Shown here: positions 6,185 to 7,956 of the stretch, piece by piece
Layout: the number at the start of each line of letters is the position of its first letter
Numbering within the stretch: position 1 is the stretch's first letter
Assembly: GCA_038239195.1 (NCBI GenBank)
Contig: JBBSEZ010000456.1
Coordinates: 1 to 7,956, forward strand
Direction of reading: 5' to 3'
DNA length: 7,956 nt
Source: JBBSEZ01 sp038239195
GTDB lineage: Bacteria; Planctomycetota; Planctomycetia; Gemmatales; Gemmataceae
The notes under the pieces: model-generated
The model's database searches: none
What the model was told of the DNA's origin: nothing
What the model saw: the letters and a program-made list of their open reading frames with translations, nothing else
Translations under genes and position numbers: made by a program

Positions 6185-7363
6185 CTACTTTTTCGCCCCC
6201 CCGAAGCGCTCCCTCGCCGCCTTCTGGAACGCCCCCTGGCTCTTGCCGCCGTCGCCGGGGAAGCCGGCGTGCTGCACCATGAACACCGCGATCAGCCCGC
6301 GCCTGGCATCGATCGTCATGTTCGTGGCGTAAGCGCCGCCGTGGCCGAAACTATCGCCACCCGTCGCCCAGCCCAGGCCGTAGCCCACCGCGAGGGCGCC
6401 CGTCTGCTTGCTCGTCATCTGCCTCACCGCCGCCTCCGAGAGGTAGCGCTTGCCCTGGAAGGTGCCGCCGTTGAGGACCATCTGGCAGAAGCGCCCCACG
6501 TCGCTCGCCGTCGAGAACAGTCCGCCCGCGGGCATCGGCTGGCGCTTGCGGTCGCTCAGCGGATACTGGAGCTGCGAGATCTTTATCTCTTCGAGGTCGT
6601 TCCGCGCCGCGTTCGGTCGGTACGACTTCGCCACCCGCGGGAGCTGGTCCTTGCTCGGCCAGAAGGTCGTGTCCTTCATGCCGAGCGGGCCGAAGAGGCG
6701 CTTGTCGAGGAACGTCTCGTAGGGCATCCCACTCACGACCTCGATGATGCGCCCCGCCGTGTTGATGCCCGCGTTGGAGTAAGCGTAGCGAGTGCCCGGC
6801 TCGAACTCGAGCGGGGTCATGGCGTAGCTCCGCACCGCGTCTTGCAGCGTCAGGCGGTCGAGCGTCGGCTGTTCCATCGCCGAGCGGAACGGCATCCCGC
6901 TGGTGTGACTGAGGACGTGGCGGACGGTGGGGGCGCGTTTCGGCTTCTTGAGGAGGACGTGGTCCCTGTCCTTCTCCACCGCCAGCCACAGGTCGTTGAG
7001 CTCGGGCAGGTATTTGTGGACGGGGTCGTCGAGCTTCACCTTGCCTTCGTCCACGAGGATCATCAGCGCGGCGGCGGTGATCGGCTTCGACTGCGAGGCG
7101 ATCCAGAAGAGCGCGTCGGTCGGCATCGGCTTCTTCGCGGCGACGTCGGCAAACCCGACCGCTTCGAGGCTCAGCACCTTGTCCTTGTCGGCTACGAGGG
7201 TGACCGCCCCCGCCAGCGAGTGACTGTCCACGAACGGTTGCAGCACGACGGCGACCGTCTTCTCGCGCGCGGGCGGCGCCTCGGACAGCGCGGAAAGCGG
7301 GGAGACGAGGGCGGCGAGCAGGAGCACGCCGAGGGGAAGGCGATAAACGAGAGCTGTTTTCAT
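6185..7363 (-). CDS. Exported serine hydrolase, class C beta-lactamase/DD-peptidase fold
   Basis: This 392-residue protein has a signal peptide (1 to about 26; hydrophobic core LPLGVLLLAALVSPLSAL) and a complete penicillin-binding-type serine hydrolase domain. The nucleophile motif is Ser90-Gln-Ser-Lys93 (SxxK), the second motif is Tyr195-Ser-Asn197 (YxN) and the third is His341-Gly-Gly343, the HxG form common in esterase-like members in place of KTG. Conserved accompanying segments include VRHVLSHTSGMP (148-158), FGPLGMKDTTF (224-234), PAGGLFSTASDVGRF (278-292) and YGLGWA (328-333). All catalytic elements are present, so the enzyme should be active on an ester, amide or D-amino-acid peptide in the periplasm. 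The family is too broad to call it a beta-lactamase. AAGGA about seven bases upstream supports the ATG at 7363. It starts 29 bp after the DUF1801 gene and probably shares its transcript. Confidence 0.9.
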   Translation of the reverse strand: MKTALVYRLPLGVLLLAALVSPLSALSEAPPAREKTVAVVLQPFVDSHSLAGAVTLVADKDKVLSLEAVGFADVAAKKPMPTDALFWIASQSKPITAAALMILVDEGKVKLDDPVHKYLPELNDLWLAVEKDRDHVLLKKPKRAPTVRHVLSHTSGMPFRSAMEQPTLDRLTLQDAVRSYAMTPLEFEPGTRYAYSNAGINTAGRIIEVVSGMPYETFLDKRLFGPLGMKDTTFWPSKDQLPRVAKSYRPNAARNDLEEIKISQLQYPLSDRKRQPMPAGGLFSTASDVGRFCQMVLNGGTFQGKRYLSEAAVRQMTSKQTGALAVGYGLGWATGGDSFGHGGAYATNMTIDARRGLIAVFMVQHAGFPGDGGKSQGAFQKAARERFGGAKK

Positions 7364-7392
7364 GATGAAGTCCTTCGAGCCAGGAGGTCGAA

Positions 7393-7839
7393 TCAGCGTC
7401 GCCGGCTCGCCTCGTAGCGAGCGATGAGTTCCTCCGGCGACGCCTGCGCGATGGCCTGGCCAATCACTTCCAGGGGCAGGTCTTCCAGCTTGCGGAAGCG
7501 GACGCACGACTTGCCCATGTCGAGCTTCTTGCCGGCCTTGCGAAACGCCTCGCGGAGCCAGGCCTGCTGCGTCTCGTCCGCGTAGACGCAGGTGAGGTAG
7601 AGGGCGAAGTGGTTCTTCTGCGCGGCCAGGGCGGCACAGGCGAGCGGTTGGCCGTTGTAGGTGGTGGGGTAGCGCTTGAGCGGTATCTCGTAGCCGATCA
7701 TGCCCCAGTTCATCACTTCGCGATAACCCTCGGGGAGGTTTTCCAGGACGACGGCGCGGACCGCGGAGACGACGGCGCGGCGCTCTTCGGGCAGTTCTTT
7801 CAGGTAGTCCTCGACCGTGGTGGCTTCACTGCGGGCCAT
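7393..7839 (-). CDS. DUF1801 (YdhG-like) family protein
   Basis: This 148-residue cytoplasmic protein matches the DUF1801 family. Conserved features are VEDYLKELPEERRAVVSAVR (9-28), the central EVMNWGMIGYEIP segment (41-53), AAQKNHFALYL (72-82) and the C-terminal GKKLDMGKSCVRFRKLEDLP (103-122) with a closing helix. The family is small, soluble and iron-chaperone/frataxin-like in fold according to general descriptions; its biochemical role is not established, and nothing here narrows it. GAGAGGT about five bases upstream supports the ATG at 7839, rather than an in-frame TTG at 7857. It is the first recognisable gene of the minus-strand series and lies downstream of the palindrome at 7882-7935. 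Confidence 0.87.
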   Translation of the reverse strand: MARSEATTVEDYLKELPEERRAVVSAVRAVVLENLPEGYREVMNWGMIGYEIPLKRYPTTYNGQPLACAALAAQKNHFALYLTCVYADETQQAWLREAFRKAGKKLDMGKSCVRFRKLEDLPLEVIGQAIAQASPEELIARYEASRRR

Positions 7840-7881
7840 CGGCAACCTCTCGATCAAAGGCGAGCGGCAATACTTGGTTTG

Positions 7882-7935
7882 CTGTAGGACGGCTCCCCTG
7901 AGCCGTCCGTACGGCTCAGGAGAGCCGTCCTACAG
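7882..7935. repeat. Nested palindrome of GAGCCGTC units
   Basis: Two 25-base arms, 7882-7906 and 7911-7935, are inverted copies with one mismatch (C7896 against A7921) and a 4-base loop CCGT. Each arm is itself a short hairpin: GACGGCTC and GAGCCGTC around CCCT on the left, ACGGCTC and GAGCCGT around AGGA on the right. The outer ends are CTGTAGG and CCTACAG. It could form one long cruciform or two small hairpins. No T run follows on either side, so a simple intrinsic terminator is unlikely. The shape suggests a REP- or MITE-like dispersed element. I recall similar GAGCCGTC palindromes in Gemmata-type genomes but cannot confirm that here. Confidence 0.8.
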
Positions 7936-7956
7936 GGAGGCCTTTTCCTGGCGGTC

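Noticed and set aside
5206..6282. Plus-strand open frame of 358 codons
   Set aside because: It runs across the VOC gene, the gap and the cysteine-pair gene on the other strand, so it is a shadow with no family resemblance.
6146..7417. Plus-strand open frame of 423 codons
   Set aside because: It lies opposite the serine hydrolase, whose catalytic motifs are all intact; the plus-strand translation is His/Arg/Val-rich with no motif.
7882..7935. Palindrome as an intrinsic terminator
   Set aside because: No run of T follows the hairpin on either strand, and it lies upstream of the nearest gene rather than after one.

Overview
This is a GC-rich bacterial chromosome segment. It has no phage, plasmid, CRISPR, tRNA or rRNA signal. 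Most genes have a clear Shine-Dalgarno sequence and an ATG start, and several products carry Sec signal peptides. The mix of exported enzymes, a TolB-like propeller protein, a VOC protein, a DUF1801 protein and a GAGCCGTC-type palindrome between genes suggests a planctomycete of the Gemmata type. That assignment is an inference from style and remembered repeats, not from a marker gene.

Layout. Positions 1-121 are a C-rich leader with a strong G-quadruplex candidate on the minus strand. The only plus-strand gene (122-1828) encodes an exported M2-family (ACE-like) zinc dipeptidase. It converges, with a 10 bp gap, on a two-gene minus-strand unit: a 97-residue protein of unknown function (2438-2731) coupled by an ATGA overlap to a dCTP deaminase/dUTPase-family gene (1839-2441). 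An AT-richer stretch (about 2740-2960) lies upstream of this unit and holds a plausible promoter.

The rest is on the minus strand. Reading from the right edge, it contains a DUF1801 protein, an exported class C beta-lactamase-type serine hydrolase, a cysteine-pair protein of unknown function, a VOC (glyoxalase-like) protein, a small exported unknown, an exported six-blade PD40 propeller protein and a collapsed alpha/beta-hydrolase gene. Gaps between the intact genes are 28 to 75 bp, so co-transcription is possible, but the products do not form an obvious pathway. A 25 bp-arm palindrome (7882-7935) lies upstream of the DUF1801 gene.

No clear new multi-gene system is visible. The best leads are the hydrolase remnant, in which the N-terminal anchor is joined directly to the C-terminal end with the catalytic core missing; the dcd variant with an insertion before its catalytic glutamate; the 11 bp inverted repeat exactly bracketing dcd; and the nested palindrome at the right edge.
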